NCBI GenBank assembly: GCA_001805125.1
Contig: MHEF01000132.1
Span: 6,237 to 18,733, forward strand
Reading direction: 5' to 3'
DNA: 12,497 bases
DNA from: Nitrospirae bacterium RBG_13_39_12
GTDB lineage: Bacteria > Nitrospirota > Thermodesulfovibrionia > Thermodesulfovibrionales > SM23-35
Part shown: positions 1 through 6,457 of the stretch, piece after piece
Numbering within the stretch: position 1 is the first letter of the stretch
Layout: every line of letters starts with the position of its first letter
Program-made: the position numbers and the translations under genes
Notes under the pieces: model-generated
Database searches by the model: none
What the model was told of the DNA's origin: nothing
What the model saw: the letters and a program-made list of their open reading frames with translations, nothing else

Positions 1-1281
1 ATCAAACACCATAAAGTCTATTTTGTCAAAAAGAGGATTATTTGAACCATCTGCTTTGTTGAGTTGTGTAATATAAAGAAATCGCGCGTGAGGAAAACGA
101 GATCCAAGAGAGTAAATATACACTGCATCACCATAGCTCGAGTTAATTGCTACATTCATACCATCAAACCCTTTTTCTTTAAAAAACTCTATGACAGGTG
201 ACATATCAGGATACTGTTTTTCTAACCATTTCAAGTTATGGATACTGTATGTGAAGTATACAACGAGCACTGCCAAGATAAAGAATGTCTTTACAGATTG
301 GCTTGTACTCTTCATAGAAAAAAGATTCCCTATATGATCCACTCCAAGGGCAGAAGATAGGCTTAGAAAAATAAAAGATAAAATGACATTTTTATTCACC
401 GATTGCTCTGCACCAGTTGCGAGATGCATAATGATGATGGGTGTGGAGAGTATAATGAGAAGAATTGCTATCTTACCTTTCTTTTCATGGAACACGCCAA
501 AGAATGACAGTAGATATGCCATAGCTACCCAGCGAAAAGTCCAGTTATATAAGGTAGAAAAGGGGATCTGTGTTGCCTCACGAGAGGCGCCAATGGTTCC
601 CATAAGCGCTTCTCTATCAGGATAGAGTGCAAAATATGCATAGAGAAGAAGAAAGACAGAAAGAGGAAGGAGGAAGAAAAACAAGGCTCTTGAAAACTTT
701 TGTTTAAAGAAAACATATATTACGAGTGGTGGAATAAAGACAGGCACAAGGTATTTTGTTATAGCAGATAAAAAGAGAGAAACTGCTCCACACAATAGCC
801 ATACATTTTTATAAGATGTTGAAGGTGTTTTTTCTGACAAAAGGATCAAATAAAATGAGAGACCTAAGAAAAAAGCGGCAATCATATCGTATGTTGCTAA
901 TTTTGACAAATAGAGTGTCTGGCTTGCAAACAGAAACAAGAAAGCGGAAATGAGTCCGTATCTGCCGTCAAAGAGGAGGTGGGCTGTTTCATAAATGATT
1001 ATAGTTAGAGCGAGGCAGAATAAGATGTTCATTGCACGGGCGCCGTATAACCCCCCCAGATAATCCCCTATTGCTGCTACCACCGGATGGATTAAAACCG
1101 AACCTGTTGCATAAGCACAACCTGGACAATTTTCCCCACTTAATACCTGGCGACCTAACAAGATATGAAATGCTTCGTCGTGGAAGACTGAATTATAGTT
1201 TAGATTAAGTACACTAAGTAAGAAACCAAATAGCAGAATGATCCAGAGAAAGTGTCTGTTTGTCAGCCTTCCTACTTTCAT
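1..1281 (-). CDS. Polytopic GT-C / PMT-family-like glycosyltransferase, C-terminus beyond window edge
   Basis: The frame is open from an ATG at 1281 to base 1 without a stop, giving 427 visible residues; the C-terminus lies outside the window. About eleven hydrophobic helices are seen (near residues 11-27, 84-100, 109-125, 131-148, 160-177, 178-192, 198-218, 251-264, 271-288, 299-313, 332-347), then a soluble tail. The first large loop after helix 1 carries HDEAFHILLGRQVLSGE, with the Asp35-Glu36 pair, followed by an IHP at 64-66. This is the layout of PMT/ArnT-like GT-C enzymes, which transfer a sugar from a polyprenyl-phosphate donor on the outer face of the inner membrane. A CPGC pair (52-55) in that loop is unusual. 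The start codon overlaps the stop of the upstream synthase gene (ATGA), so translation is probably coupled and both proteins may act on one polymer or glycan. Donor and acceptor cannot be read from the sequence. Confidence 0.8.
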   Translation of the reverse strand, partial: MKVGRLTNRHFLWIILLFGFLLSVLNLNYNSVFHDEAFHILLGRQVLSGENCPGCAYATGSVLIHPVVAAIGDYLGGLYGARAMNILFCLALTIIIYETAHLLFDGRYGLISAFLFLFASQTLYLSKLATYDMIAAFFLGLSFYLILLSEKTPSTSYKNVWLLCGAVSLFLSAITKYLVPVFIPPLVIYVFFKQKFSRALFFFLLPLSVFLLLYAYFALYPDREALMGTIGASREATQIPFSTLYNWTFRWVAMAYLLSFFGVFHEKKGKIAILLIILSTPIIIMHLATGAEQSVNKNVILSFIFLSLSSALGVDHIGNLFSMKSTSQSVKTFFILAVLVVYFTYSIHNLKWLEKQYPDMSPVIEFFKEKGFDGMNVAINSSYGDAVYIYSLGSRFPHARFLYITQLNKADGSNNPLFDKIDFMVFD

Positions 1282-3497
1282 TTAAGAACAAAACTTCCGA
1301 TTTTATCGCCAATACTGAGGAGCTGGGTTACCTTATTAAGAGATGATTCATCGAAGTGTACGCCAATAAGAAACTCTGGATAATTCTCTGTACCATGAGC
1401 TAAGTCTCTTACAACAACACCTTTAAGATTTATTTTCTCTCTTCCAAGTATCACATCCATAGCTATTTCAGAGCCTGTTGTAAAAAACACCCTGGTAGTC
1501 AGCAGAATGCCAGTTTCTGAAATATCCTTTATAACAGCATATTTCTGTTTTATGTTATCGGTATTCACAATAACAGGGAAATATGTAAGGGCTCTGTAGG
1601 CACGCTCATGGAAGTACTTCTTCGCCATAAAACGTCTTTCGAGATAAGTCCTGTACTTAGTGGAATATTCTCTCATAAACTTTGAGACAGCTGATTCATG
1701 GAGATAACGTGACAATTCATCCTTTATATCTTGTGATACTTCCTCGTAACGTATCCCAAGTTTTGAAACTGGATAATTATCGGCAGTGATGCTTCGTTGC
1801 TGGACAACCTCACCAGTTACTCTTAGGGTTTTTGTAGGAAGCATCAGGTTGACCTCCAGAACACGACCTATTGGTACCTGTCCTATAACAAGCAGGGACA
1901 ATCCTTCTTCGGTAATATCGTCTGCCACTGCACAAAGCCATATAGGTTTTTCCATATTCGTTAATTTGAAAATTACAGGAATCCTGTCAGGCACCCTGTA
2001 CCTTGTCCTACGTTGAAAAAGTTTCTTATAATCATGCTGGATAATAGCAAGCGCAAGACCACTGTTGAACAGTGCCCAGAAACAGTTGACTGCCACGATA
2101 AAATCATCCTTGCGCATATCAAGGAGTAACTCTACTAAAGCCCATACAATTGCCATAATGCTTATCAGAAAAACACCTATCTGTGGCACTATGAGGCCAT
2201 GGGGAACTGATAAATCTTCACCTTTTGGCGTAACCTTGAATTCCTTAGATTTCTTTGGAAACAAGACCATCCCTAGTGTTTTTAGATAAGTTACAAATTT
2301 CCCCATGCTGTACTGTTCAAGCATGATCTGTCCCCCGAAGCCTCTTGCCATCTCATTAAAGCCGAAGATTGAAATGGCAAAGTATGGAATAAAATGAATT
2401 AGATAATTAATATCGAGTGATCTCATTGGGAGAACACCTGTAACTAGAGCGATAGGCGGGGTAACATAAAAAATTATCTTCTGAAACCCCTCTAAAGGAT
2501 AGATCATGGAAGAAAAATATGTAATGCGCTGTGGAATAGTAAGACCCCTCATTAAAAGCGGATTTGCCCTTACAAAAATCTGCCAGCTGCCGATTCCCCA
2601 TCGTTGCCTTTGTATATGAAAGGGCTTGAGGCTCTCTGCAGCAATGCCATACGCAAGGTTTTCATTATGGTAAACCGAAGCCCATCCCTTAGCATGAAGG
2701 AGGATGGAAGTAAGCATATCTTCCGTTATTGAACCGGTTGCGAAACCACCTATATCATCGAGGGCTCTTCTGCGAAGTATAGCGCAACTACCAACAAAAT
2801 ATGCTGCATTCCAGTAATCTTTTCCAGGTTGAATTGCCGAAAAGAATAAATATTGTTCCCCCCAGATGATCTTCTTTTTACTATCAACCCGATGCTGGAA
2901 AGAATCAATATTATAAAATTCCTGTGGAATCTGTACAAAGGCAACCTTTTCATCTTTGAAGTAACCAATCAGACGGTCTATGAAATTAGGAAGAGGTACA
3001 TGATCAGCATCAAAAATGGCAACGAATTCAGCAGTTGAGTTTTTCAAACCGAAATTGAGATTACCTGCCTTTGCATGTTCATGGGTTTCCCTGGCAAGAT
3101 ATATACATTTTAATTCTTCACAAAGGGCTTTAACCTCAGGACGATTTCCATCATCGAGAACAAGTGTTTGATGAGGATATTTCAATTTATTACAGGCAAG
3201 AAGAGTCTTTCTCAAAATATGAACTGACTCGCCCTTAGTTGGTATAAAGACGTCCACCGTCCTGTTAGGAAGAATTGGTAGAGCTTCACGTGTTAAAGGT
3301 TTCCACACCGTAAAGTAAAACAAAAATGTTGTGATTGCGCCGAAAACCTCAGCTCCATAAAGTGCCCAAGAAAAGAAAAGAGCATTTGGATTAAACGTTT
3401 CTGTTACTCTCCAATGCAGATAACTAAGTGTAACAATTACAGAAAGAATAGCAATAATATGTCTTGTTCGCTCGGTTGTTTTATTAGAATAGGCCAT
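1278..3497 (-). CDS. BcsA-like processive glycosyltransferase (GT2) with two C-terminal PilZ domains
   Basis: The 739-residue product resembles the cellulose synthase catalytic subunit, which polymerises a sugar from a UDP-sugar and extrudes the chain through the inner membrane. Two N-terminal helices (about 11-29, 42-63) precede the GT-A domain with DDG (115-117), DAD (163-165), TED (258-260) and QRQRW (296-300). Further helices lie near 328-350, 366-382, 436-456 and 466-486. The gating-loop motif FKVTPKG is at 420-426. PilZ domain 1 has RTRYR (497-501) and DITEEG (527-532), a good match to the c-di-GMP RxxxR and D/NxSxxG motifs with Thr for Ser. A second PilZ-like domain follows, with DISETG at 658-663 but only an RAYR-type arginine pair (632-635). 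The FFCGS motif of BcsA reads YFVGS (233-237). Cellulose is possible, but with no BcsB gene nearby the polymer is uncertain. No clear Shine-Dalgarno precedes the ATG; a promoter candidate lies just upstream. Confidence 0.88.
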   Translation of the reverse strand: MAYSNKTTERTRHIIAILSVIVTLSYLHWRVTETFNPNALFFSWALYGAEVFGAITTFLFYFTVWKPLTREALPILPNRTVDVFIPTKGESVHILRKTLLACNKLKYPHQTLVLDDGNRPEVKALCEELKCIYLARETHEHAKAGNLNFGLKNSTAEFVAIFDADHVPLPNFIDRLIGYFKDEKVAFVQIPQEFYNIDSFQHRVDSKKKIIWGEQYLFFSAIQPGKDYWNAAYFVGSCAILRRRALDDIGGFATGSITEDMLTSILLHAKGWASVYHNENLAYGIAAESLKPFHIQRQRWGIGSWQIFVRANPLLMRGLTIPQRITYFSSMIYPLEGFQKIIFYVTPPIALVTGVLPMRSLDINYLIHFIPYFAISIFGFNEMARGFGGQIMLEQYSMGKFVTYLKTLGMVLFPKKSKEFKVTPKGEDLSVPHGLIVPQIGVFLISIMAIVWALVELLLDMRKDDFIVAVNCFWALFNSGLALAIIQHDYKKLFQRRTRYRVPDRIPVIFKLTNMEKPIWLCAVADDITEEGLSLLVIGQVPIGRVLEVNLMLPTKTLRVTGEVVQQRSITADNYPVSKLGIRYEEVSQDIKDELSRYLHESAVSKFMREYSTKYRTYLERRFMAKKYFHERAYRALTYFPVIVNTDNIKQKYAVIKDISETGILLTTRVFFTTGSEIAMDVILGREKINLKGVVVRDLAHGTENYPEFLIGVHFDESSLNKVTQLLSIGDKIGSFVLK

Positions 3498-3509
3498 AAT
3501 AATTTATAT

Positions 3510-3538
3510 ATTCTATAAAAAAAGTTACATATTTTCAA
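3510..3538 (-). promoter_or_regulatory. Candidate sigma-70 promoter for the BcsA-like gene
   Basis: On the minus strand TTGAAA (3533-3538, five of six to TTGACA) and TAGAAT (3510-3515, five of six to TATAAT) are separated by exactly 17 bases in the 53-base gap between the DUF2207 gene and the synthase gene. Transcription would begin only a few bases before the ATG at 3497, giving a very short or leaderless 5' end, in keeping with the missing Shine-Dalgarno. In AT-rich DNA such matches arise by chance, so this is only a candidate. Confidence 0.35.
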
Positions 3539-3550
3539 CACTTAATTCAA

Positions 3551-5347
3551 TTACCAACTTCCTCCTCCGCCACCTCCAAATCCACCTCCTGAAAAACCTC
3601 CACCACTAAAGCCACTGCCGCCTCCGCTGCTGATACCGCTTCCCCTTGGTGATGCAAACATTGCAGAGGCAAGGCTTGAGGTTGCTGAACTTATTGTTCG
3701 AGAAAAACTATAGGGGCTGAAAGTCCTTACACCTCCATGCGATATATACCACATAGGAGTTTCCTGGTAGACTCCTTCGAAAGCCTTTGCCCATTTATCC
3801 ACAACATCAAGGGCTATAGCATAAGGCAAAAACCTGGAGAAGAGGTCTTTATCCCCAATCCGAACCAACCTGTCTTTTTCTGCACGGTTCATAAATTCCT
3901 GAAAACCCAAAATGTCCATGTATACAGAGGCACCGGTCCTTGTTTTTGCGGGCATTACCCTTGAAAATGCAAGCACCGGCAAAGCAGTCAACAAACCTGC
4001 AAACACACCCTTCAATGTTGATGATTGTGCAAGAAACAATGCCGAGAAGAACCCGACTGCTGCGACAAATATTCCTGCAGTTATATATAATTTCCTTACC
4101 GTATTTGGACTATTAAGAAAATACCCTTTTCTGACCAGCTCGCCATACATGGTTTTTTTTAAAGATTCTAAATGTATGTAAAATTCATTTTTCATATCAG
4201 AGACCATCCTGCCCTGCAATTTACCTTTAAATATATTTTTCATGAGCATTTTTTCAAAGGGGCTGAGATCTCCATCTGGTTCTCCAGCTTTTGAGATGTA
4301 GTAATCTGTGGATTCAAATATCAATCCCTCGGTTTTCATTTCTTCTATCTTTATGTATCCTTTAACACCAAGCCCTATGATAGTCGAAGTAATATCCCTT
4401 GAATCGAGCTTTTCGTCAATTAAAGTACCTGTTTCTCCAGGTGTTAGTGGTTTATCACCATATTTAGGAGGTTCGTATCTTACTGTAACAGCCTCTCTCA
4501 CTCTCGGGTCTTTTCCCTTCTTATTCCATAAACTTATCATGAAAATCAAAGAAAAAACGGGTAAAATGAACACCCAGTTTTCTCTTAGATTCAACATCCA
4601 TAACAATCTCTTCCAGAGAGATGGCGGAGAAACGAGTCCTTTGTCCCATCCGAATGCTATTGTAAAGCCCTCACGGAATTTCAGGTTTTTCTCTGTAAAA
4701 AATTCACCGGAATTGTTAAATGTCTCAACCTTGCAATCAGATTCTTTCGCCCCATAAGCGCCTGTATAGCACGCTGCCCACATGTCTTCGCTTTTTTTAT
4801 CCAGCTTCAAAAATACATTTGCTGATGCTTCTCTTATTTGTGCCGGCCAGTAATTACCTGTAACATTCCAGTAAAGCTCATCGTGGTCATCAAAAAAAAG
4901 TATCGCATTTTCAACTTTATAGCTGACTAAATATGTTTGGTTTCCTTCAACATATTTGTCTGGGTCACCAATTCTTATGTTTACAACATTACCTTTTACA
5001 TTTATTTTGTATTTCCAGTCCCTCCCTGACTCGTCAGTTACAGATAAAACTTTTAATGGCGTGATAATTGTACTCCCGCGTTCATCGGTATATTTAAAAG
5101 GTATCTCCCGGAAGATACCATGTTTTGTTCTGTGAAACTCTACATCTATGGTTTCTCTTGCTGTGAAGGATGCATCTTTGTTGATAGTTATATCAGAATG
5201 GAATTTGTTGATTGTAAAGTCCTGAGCAGAAACAGGGGAGATAAAGAAAGCTATTGTCAAAGAAGTGATGCACGATACAAGAAACGTGATACATGATGAT
5301 TTTTTATAATAGTCTCTATGGGATTTTATAAGTTTATGCTGTGTCAT
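3551..5347 (-). CDS. DUF2207-type membrane protein with Gly/Ser-rich C-terminal tail
   Basis: The 598-residue protein has a signal peptide (hydrophobic 20-37, likely cleavage after SPVSA near 41). An extracytoplasmic beta-rich region follows with the family hallmarks HGIFREIPFKY (76-86) and YWNVTGNYWPAQI (159-171). A helix lies at about 257-274, then a cytoplasmic stretch containing VRYEPPKYGDKPLTPGE (289-305), two more helices (about 419-441, 446-462), and a second soluble part. The tail from about 569 is a run of Gly, Ser and Phe ending GGGGSW, as is common in DUF2207 proteins. The biochemical function of the family is not established; genes of this type are often next to lemA, as here. It lies between lemA and the PilZ synthase on the same strand. 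The ATG is the only start that gives an intact signal peptide, but no Shine-Dalgarno is visible; a palindromic element ends 17 bases upstream of it. Family assignment is firm, role unknown. Confidence 0.85.
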   Translation of the reverse strand: MTQHKLIKSHRDYYKKSSCITFLVSCITSLTIAFFISPVSAQDFTINKFHSDITINKDASFTARETIDVEFHRTKHGIFREIPFKYTDERGSTIITPLKVLSVTDESGRDWKYKINVKGNVVNIRIGDPDKYVEGNQTYLVSYKVENAILFFDDHDELYWNVTGNYWPAQIREASANVFLKLDKKSEDMWAACYTGAYGAKESDCKVETFNNSGEFFTEKNLKFREGFTIAFGWDKGLVSPPSLWKRLLWMLNLRENWVFILPVFSLIFMISLWNKKGKDPRVREAVTVRYEPPKYGDKPLTPGETGTLIDEKLDSRDITSTIIGLGVKGYIKIEEMKTEGLIFESTDYYISKAGEPDGDLSPFEKMLMKNIFKGKLQGRMVSDMKNEFYIHLESLKKTMYGELVRKGYFLNSPNTVRKLYITAGIFVAAVGFFSALFLAQSSTLKGVFAGLLTALPVLAFSRVMPAKTRTGASVYMDILGFQEFMNRAEKDRLVRIGDKDLFSRFLPYAIALDVVDKWAKAFEGVYQETPMWYISHGGVRTFSPYSFSRTISSATSSLASAMFASPRGSGISSGGGSGFSGGGFSGGGFGGGGGGSW

Positions 5348-5364
5348 AGATACTGCAACCGGCT

Positions 5365-5523
5365 ACAGGGCAGATGTTCCGAAAAGTCTTTACCAGCGAT
5401 ACCTTAAAGTATTGGCTATCCACAGTTATAGCCTAAAAAACATTTTTTATTATGATAGAACATTATAAGCCGTATCATAATAAATCATCGCTTTGTAAAG
5501 ACTTTGAGGAATGTCTGCCCTGT
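5365..5523. repeat. 159-bp imperfect palindromic (MITE-like) element between lemA and the DUF2207 gene
   Basis: The ends are inverted copies: 5365-5400 starts ACAGGGCAGATGTTCC and ends AGCGAT, and 5487-5523 is its complement with a few mismatches (the core AAAGTCTTTAC is perfect). Inside are two further hairpins: GGCTAT/ATAGCC at 5414-5419 and 5428-5433 with an 8-base loop, and a perfect 12-bp stem TTTATTATGATA/TATCATAATAAA at 5446-5457 and 5473-5484. This is the architecture of a small non-autonomous mobile element or a large structured RNA. No convincing target duplication is seen, so mobility is inferred. It fills most of the gap between two genes that are probably co-transcribed. Confidence 0.7.
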
Positions 5524-5549
5524 TAAATATATAGCACTTCAGCATTTTT

Positions 5550-6107
5550 CTAAAAACTGACCTTTACAGGCTTTCTTTCGACTTCAGGCGCTTCAAGCTC
5601 GAAAAACTCTTCCTGCTTAAACCCGAATGATGACGCAACAATGTTGGATGGGAAAGACTCGATCAGGATATTGAAATCACGGACAACAGCATTGTAATAT
5701 CTCCTCGCATACTCTATGTTATCCTCTAACTCTTTTAACTGAGACTGAAGCTGTATGAAATTAACATTTGCCTTAAGCTCAGGATATGCCTCTGCAACAG
5801 CGAACAGACTTTTTAATGTGTCCCTGAACATATTTTCGGTTTTTGACTTCTCCGCGGGAGTTGATGCCCTCATAGCCACAGAACGTGCCTCTGTAACCTT
5901 CTCAAAGACAGTTCTTTCATGTGTGGCATAGCCTCTAACCGTCTCAACAAGATTCGGTACAAGGTCATATCTCTTCTTAAGCTGGACATCAATATCTGAC
6001 CACGATGACTTTACAGTATTCTTGAGCCGGATCAGTTTGTTATATATCGCTATAGCAAAAGATAAAACCAGCACTATTATTCCCAGTGTAATAAGTGCAG
6101 CTATCAT
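5550..6107 (-). CDS. lemA: LemA family protein
   Basis: The 185-residue protein has one N-terminal membrane helix (about 2-21) followed by the conserved LemA helical domain. Visible hallmarks are YNKLIRLKNTVKSSWSDID (22-40), KKRYDLVPNLVETV (44-57), YPELKA (108-113) and the C-terminal FNILIESFPSNIVA (145-158). Length matches the family. LemA proteins are membrane-anchored helical bundles of unknown biochemical role, and they often accompany DUF2207 or TPM-domain proteins. It is the first gene of the minus-strand run leading to the DUF2207 gene, the BcsA-like synthase and the GT-C enzyme, and is the best-initiated of them: AAGGAGGGG lies 3-11 bases before the ATG. The presence of this strong site here and its absence at the next two genes suggests lemA may set the operon's main entry. 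Confidence 0.92.
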   Translation of the reverse strand: MIAALITLGIIVLVLSFAIAIYNKLIRLKNTVKSSWSDIDVQLKKRYDLVPNLVETVRGYATHERTVFEKVTEARSVAMRASTPAEKSKTENMFRDTLKSLFAVAEAYPELKANVNFIQLQSQLKELEDNIEYARRYYNAVVRDFNILIESFPSNIVASSFGFKQEEFFELEAPEVERKPVKVSF

Positions 6108-6119
6108 GTTCCCCTCCTT
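6108..6119 (-). promoter_or_regulatory. Strong ribosome binding site of lemA
   Basis: Read on the minus strand, TAAGGAGGGGAAC lies directly before the ATG at 6107. It is an extended match to the anti-Shine-Dalgarno complement and fixes the lemA start. It is the strongest such site in the minus-strand envelope cluster. Confidence 0.7.
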
Positions 6120-6125
6120 ATTCCT

Positions 6126-6175
6126 TAAAGTAAAAAAGAAAATACTTCAGTAAAGTAAAAAAGAAAATACTTCAG
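6126..6175. repeat. Two perfect tandem copies of a 25-bp unit upstream of lemA
   Basis: The unit TAAAGTAAAAAAGAAAATAC followed by TTCAG occupies 6126-6150 and is repeated without change at 6151-6175. It is A-rich on the plus strand and lies in the leader or promoter region of lemA, 19 bases from its ATG. A recent duplication or slippage is likely. With only two copies and no spacers it is not a CRISPR array. Confidence 0.9.
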
Positions 6176-6239
6176 TTTTTTGTATACTGCCTTTGCTTTT
6201 AAAATTTTAGCACAAAAATCAGATTTTTCTTTTTGAATT

Positions 6240-6247
6240 TAAATAGT
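6240..6247. repeat. Left copy of putative 8-bp target-site duplication
   Basis: TAAATAGT borders the left end of the palindromic element and is repeated identically at its right end (6389-6396). The match is exact and abuts the inverted ends on both sides. The sequence is AT-rich, so chance cannot be fully excluded. Confidence 0.55.
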
Positions 6248-6388
6248 GTCTGTCCATACACTGACAGATTCGTAAAAAAGTGTCATTCCCGTGAAAACGG
6301 GAATCCAGTGTTTTCAATAGGTTCTGGATTCCGCATCAAGTGCGGAATGACAAATAAACGGCAAAAATTCAACTTTATGGACAGATTC
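6248..6388. mobile_element. MITE-like palindromic element flanked by 8-bp direct repeats
   Basis: Inverted ends TCTGTCCATA (6249-6258) and TATGGACAGA (6376-6385) enclose a double hairpin. ATTCCCGT-GAAA-ACGGGAAT (6285-6304) and ATTCCGCA-TCAAG-TGCGGAAT (6328-6348) are themselves mirror related through TGTCATTCC/GGAATGACA (6281-6289, 6344-6352) and GGAATCCAG/CTGGATTCC (6300-6308, 6324-6332). The element is bounded by TAAATAGT at 6240-6247 and again at 6389-6396, which looks like an 8-bp target-site duplication. ATTCCC/GGGAAT palindromes are a widespread repeat type in bacterial genomes, Neisseria dRS3 being one known example. There is no coding capacity, so movement would need a transposase in trans. 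It lies between the end of proS and lemA; on the minus strand the first hairpin is followed five bases later by six Ts, so it could also help end proS transcription. The 350-base gap otherwise holds only the tandem repeat and AT-rich sequence. Confidence 0.75.
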
Positions 6389-6396
6389 TAAATAGT
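6389..6396. repeat. Right copy of putative 8-bp target-site duplication
   Basis: TAAATAGT follows the right inverted end directly and matches the copy at 6240-6247, as expected from a staggered 8-bp insertion. Confidence 0.55.
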
Positions 6397-6457
6397 CTTA
6401 TTATTTAATTCCAGCTGATTGTTTTGAAACCTTTTTTACTTACAATAAAAAATTTTT

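Noticed and set aside
4308..4757. 149-codon plus-strand reading frame opposite the DUF2207 gene
   Set aside because: It is fully antisense to a well-supported gene with matching family motifs and shows no recognisable domain.
5416..5424. CTATCCACA, one mismatch from a DnaA box
   Set aside because: It is a single copy in the loop region of a hairpin, with no cluster of boxes or dnaA/dnaN nearby, so an origin is not supported.
6126..6175. Possible CRISPR repeat
   Set aside because: There are only two copies, directly adjacent and without spacers, and no cas gene is present.
6421..6457. AAAAAATTTTTT-like stretch after proS as an intrinsic terminator
   Set aside because: It has no GC-rich stem; the hairpins of the element at 6248-6388 are a better, though still uncertain, candidate for ending the transcript.
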